A stretch of DNA of 64,000 nucleotides from Lichenicola sp964249735. GTDB taxonomy: Bacteria > Pseudomonadota > Alphaproteobacteria > Acetobacterales > Acetobacteraceae. The stretch covers positions 1 to 64,000 of the forward strand of contig CAXUDP010000007.1 of assembly GCA_964249735.1 (NCBI GenBank), in the 5' to 3' direction. The translations under genes were made by a program, and so were the position numbers. Each line of letters starts with the position of its first letter. The stretch's first letter is position 1. Shown here one piece after another: positions 61,998 through 64,000 of the stretch. Under the pieces are notes generated by a model, which searched no databases, was not told the DNA's origin, and was given only the letters and a program-made list of their open reading frames with translations.

Positions 61998-62547
61998 ATG
62001 CTTTTGGCCGGCACGGCCGTCTTATCCGGGATCGCAGCCGCGGCCAAGGCTGCGGACCGCCCGGAAATCAGCGCCATCTGCCTCGCCCGCGCTGCCGTTC
62101 TTACCCATCCCGACCTCCGCACCCCGGCGCCGGCCTACCGCTACCAGCTTCGCATCGGGCTGCCGCGTGGGACGTTCACCTCCGTCGTCGCCGGGTTGTA
62201 CCACTTCCAGACCCTGGTTCTGCGCAGCGGCAAGGTGGTCAGCGAGCTGCGCATGCTCCGCATCTGCGCGTGGGCCGCAGCTCATGCATTGTCTCGCCCC
62301 CCGGCCGGCCCAGGCCAGACGACGGCTACGCCTCGGAAACGGTGGAGCTCAACCGCGACCTGTCGATCGACGTGCGCCAGCGCGCCCCCCTCGCCATCGT
62401 GCTACCCGGACTGCCGCAGGCGGACTGGTCGCCGGACGTCGTGCGCGACCGGCTGAGCGCCGACCTGCACTTCTTTACGCGAGCGAGCACGTCGTTCCCG
62501 ACCTCAGCCTGCAGGAGTTGTGGGTCCGTGTGCGGTGCGACAGATAG
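61998..62547 (+). pseudogene. Broken secreted protein gene, unknown family
   Basis: A signal-like start (MLLAGTAVLSGIAAAAKAAD) leads into YRYQLRIGLPRGTFTSVVAG and FQTLVLRSGKVVSELRMLRI. The sense continues in two other frames, through YASETVELNRDLSIDVRQRA and LAIVLPGLPQADWSPDVVRD, then LSLQELWVRVRCDR before a stop. Two frameshifts (near 62275 and 62475) break it. The joined product would be about 180 residues. No family is recognised. Confidence 0.6.
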
Positions 62548-62559
62548 GGCGCGGCGGGT

Positions 62560-63029
62560 TGGCCGGTGTGGCCCTGGTCTGGATATACGTCGTTGCGCTC
62601 GGGGGCTGCCGGTCTAGCCCAGCAGCCCCGGTCCGCGGAACTCGCGGTGATGCCGGGTAATACCGTCACCGGAGATGGTCAGCCGTTCCCAGGCTGCGGG
62701 CCAGGCTCGATATGGCACTGCGGTTGTACCGCTCCGGGACCGTTCGTCGGGTTCTGGTCAGCAGAGGCATCGAGGAGTCCGGGTACCGCGACAAGGCCGC
62801 TGTCATGGCGACATACCTGCGCAGAGAGGGCCTGCCTTCAAAGGCAATCCTGGAGTAGGATGCGGGTTCAGACACAATGGAGACCGCCCGACACGCCGCT
62901 GCGCTGGAGAGACCGGGAACGGGCCTGATCGTCGTGAGCCAGTGGTTTCATCTTCCGCGTGCCATCCTCTTGCGTGAAGCGGTGGCGCTGCCGTTCTATG
63001 CGATCAAGCCGCTCAACTCGACCCGGTAG
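62560..63029 (+). pseudogene. YdcF/SanA-like (DUF218) protein, broken
   Basis: The DUF218 pattern survives: AELAVMPGNTVTGDGQPFP, a frameshift near 62695, then RLDMALRLYRSGTVRRVLVS and GYRDKAAVMATYLRREGLPS. An in-frame TAG (62856-62858) follows, then SDTMETARHAAALE and GLIVVSQWFHLPRA. In intact homologues these form one domain (SGGxxE, ESxxTxExA-like, SxxFHLPRA) of envelope-linked proteins of uncertain role. A hydrophobic stretch near 62565-62610 is the old membrane anchor. One shift and one stop make it non-functional. Confidence 0.68.
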
Positions 63030-63434
63030 CAGGATCGGGTGAGGACCAACGCCCAGCAAGGGTTCATAACGGCGATCATCGTGCCGCCCAATCTATGTTC
63101 GCCTGTCATCGCAGCCCCGGGCGGAAGCGCAACATGCGTTGTCGGCAAGGGACACTCGCTTGTGGTTCCCCAACTCGGTCGTCACTCACCCTGTATCTGA
63201 ACCTTGCCTGTGGCGGCGCCGGCAGGTGAAAGCCTGCTACATCGTCCCGTGTAGGCTTACCTCATCCGCCTGCCGGGGCCGGTAGAACCAGAACAGACTT
63301 CGTTCACTCCTCGACTCTTCATTACCGGCAACCCACGTCGAGGGGTGCAGGCCGCCATGTCAGTCATGGCCATCCTGAAGGGCCTTTCCGGATCGGCCTT
63401 AACCATTGGTTCAACAAGTCCTCCTAGAAACAGG
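63030..63434. other. Intergenic region upstream of the PYP-like gene
   Basis: About 400 bases, markedly lower in GC than its surroundings in places. No gene, RNA or clear promoter boxes could be named. It presumably contains the promoter of the PYP-like gene. Confidence 0.5.
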
Positions 63435-63479
63435 ATGACCGAGACCCGACCATGCACGCGCGAGAAGGCCAGGAACCTC

Positions 63480-63911
63480 ATGACTAACACTGCTCTGAAT
63501 TCCGATGTCGTGACGGGCGAACCACCTGGCACTCGACGTACATTTCCGGATCTGTTTACGGATCCAGGCCTCTTCGATTGGCTGAACTCAGCGACTGTCA
63601 TCGAACTCGATACCGCGCCGTATGGCGTCATTGCCATGAGCCTTGACGGAACGGTGGAGGCCTACAACCTCGCCGAGTCCAAGCTCGCTGGACTGACGCC
63701 CGAGCGGGTCATCGGGAAGAACTTCTTCTCGAGCGTTGCTCCGTGCACGAACAACTTCATGGTCGCCCACCGCTTCCAGACCGAAACGGATCTTGATGCG
63801 GTCATCGACTACGTCCTGACCCTCAGGATGATGCCAAAGAAGGTGCATATGCGCATGTTGAGACGTCATGACGCGTCGCGCATGTTCCTGGTCATCCAGA
63901 GGCGGTCCTGA
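63480..63911 (+). CDS. Photoactive yellow protein (PYP)-like PAS domain protein
   Basis: 143 residues, close to the 125 of classical PYP plus a short N-terminal extension. The PAS core YGVIAMSLDGTVEAYNLAES, ERVIGKNFFSSVAPCT and MMPKKVHMRMLRR aligns with PYP. Tyr62, Glu66 and Cys89 correspond to PYP Tyr42, Glu46 and the chromophore-binding Cys69, with identical spacings of 4 and 23 residues. The VIGKNFFxxVAPCT block is nearly diagnostic. Differences: PYP Thr50, Arg52 and Tyr98 are Ala70, Leu72 and Leu115; Met100 is kept (Met117). An AGGA before 63480 supports this start; ATG 63435 is in frame. A blue-light sensor using p-coumaric acid is possible, unproven. The next gene starts two bases on. 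Confidence 0.88.
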   Translation: MTNTALNSDVVTGEPPGTRRTFPDLFTDPGLFDWLNSATVIELDTAPYGVIAMSLDGTVEAYNLAESKLAGLTPERVIGKNFFSSVAPCTNNFMVAHRFQTETDLDAVIDYVLTLRMMPKKVHMRMLRRHDASRMFLVIQRRS

Positions 63912-63912
63912 C

Positions 63913-64000
63913 ATGGTGCCCGATGACGAAGACGAGTTCGACTATGCCTCGGCATATGAGGCCCTGGTCGAGTTTTTGTATCTGGCGCCGGTCGGAATCA
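63913..64000 (+). CDS. Start of a gene coupled to the PYP-like gene (partial)
   Basis: The first 29 residues are visible: MVPDDEDEFDYASAYEALVE then FLYLAPVGI, after which the window ends. It starts one base after the PYP-like stop codon, so it is translated from the same message. The FLYLAPVGI end resembles the entry into a PAS sensory domain, so a signalling partner is likely; this is a guess from very little sequence. Confidence 0.6.
   Translation, partial: MVPDDEDEFDYASAYEALVEFLYLAPVGI

Noticed and set aside
62856..62858. In-frame TAG in the YdcF-like gene as programmed readthrough
   Set aside because: A frameshift earlier in the same gene and decay on both sides make simple inactivation far more likely.

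Overview
The window is a high-GC (clearly above 65%) chromosomal segment from an alphaproteobacterium. A member of the Acetobacteraceae or a close relative in the Rhodospirillales fits best. The pointers are the Usg, DUF4169 and DUF3309 small proteins, a GroES/GroEL operon under CIRCE control, an ECF sigma/NrsF pair, MtnP beside bc1 genes, secreted S53 peptidases, and many loci for sugar and sugar-acid use. This placement is inferred from gene content. No rRNA, tRNA, CRISPR array, prophage or intact insertion sequence was seen.

Layout. 1-842: groESL (minus strand, groEL cut by the window edge) with two CIRCE operators around a sigma70-type promoter. 843-3989: small housekeeping and stress genes (usg, DUF4169, dienelactone hydrolase, DUF3309, VOC protein) and a SnoaL-like/MarR divergent pair with a double palindromic operator. 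4007-7938: mtnP, cytochrome c1 and cytochrome b (no Rieske gene beside them), and hemF. 8035-14034: a Tat-exported binding protein, a CHASE4-like/GGDEF/EAL protein, an MFS sugar-acid transporter and an FAH-family enzyme. 14070-20639: an ECF sigma/NrsF module next to a membrane cytochrome b/molybdopterin oxidoreductase pair, a decayed alpha/beta hydrolase, a Met/His-repeat secreted protein, a DUF1223 redox protein and a desaturase. Three promoters here carry exactly GTAACC-N16-CGAA and a fourth is an N15 variant, so this block reads as a local ECF regulon. 20799-27535: HxlR regulator with the stump of a qorB-like gene, a secreted S53 peptidase, and a very large sensor with beta-propeller, GGDEF and EAL domains. 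27560-30544: a CUT2 sugar ABC importer. 30781-38358: a tripartite MdtABC-like RND efflux operon.

38829-49272 holds a sugar-acid locus. A 2-hydroxyacid dehydrogenase and a gluconate 5-dehydrogenase-like SDR run on the minus strand. Divergent from them is an operon of L-idonate 5-dehydrogenase, CUT2 ABC importer (ATPase, permease, binding protein), SMP-30 lactonase, LacI regulator and a further SDR. A LacI-type palindrome sits between the two halves. 49331-51208 is a GT-C-like membrane protein. 51415-60856 is an alpha/beta-galactoside locus: GH42 beta-galactosidase, MalK-type ATPase, GH36 alpha-galactosidase, two CUT1 permeases and a binding protein, with a divergent AraC regulator.

60857-63029 is a zone of gene decay (HscC-like chaperone, J-domain protein, a secreted protein and a YdcF/SanA-like protein, all broken) around one intact secreted hypothetical protein. 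The window ends with a photoactive yellow protein (PYP)-like PAS protein that keeps the chromophore cysteine and its Tyr/Glu partners at exact PYP spacing. A partial, closely spaced downstream gene follows. The PYP-like gene and the ECF promoter set are the most interesting items.
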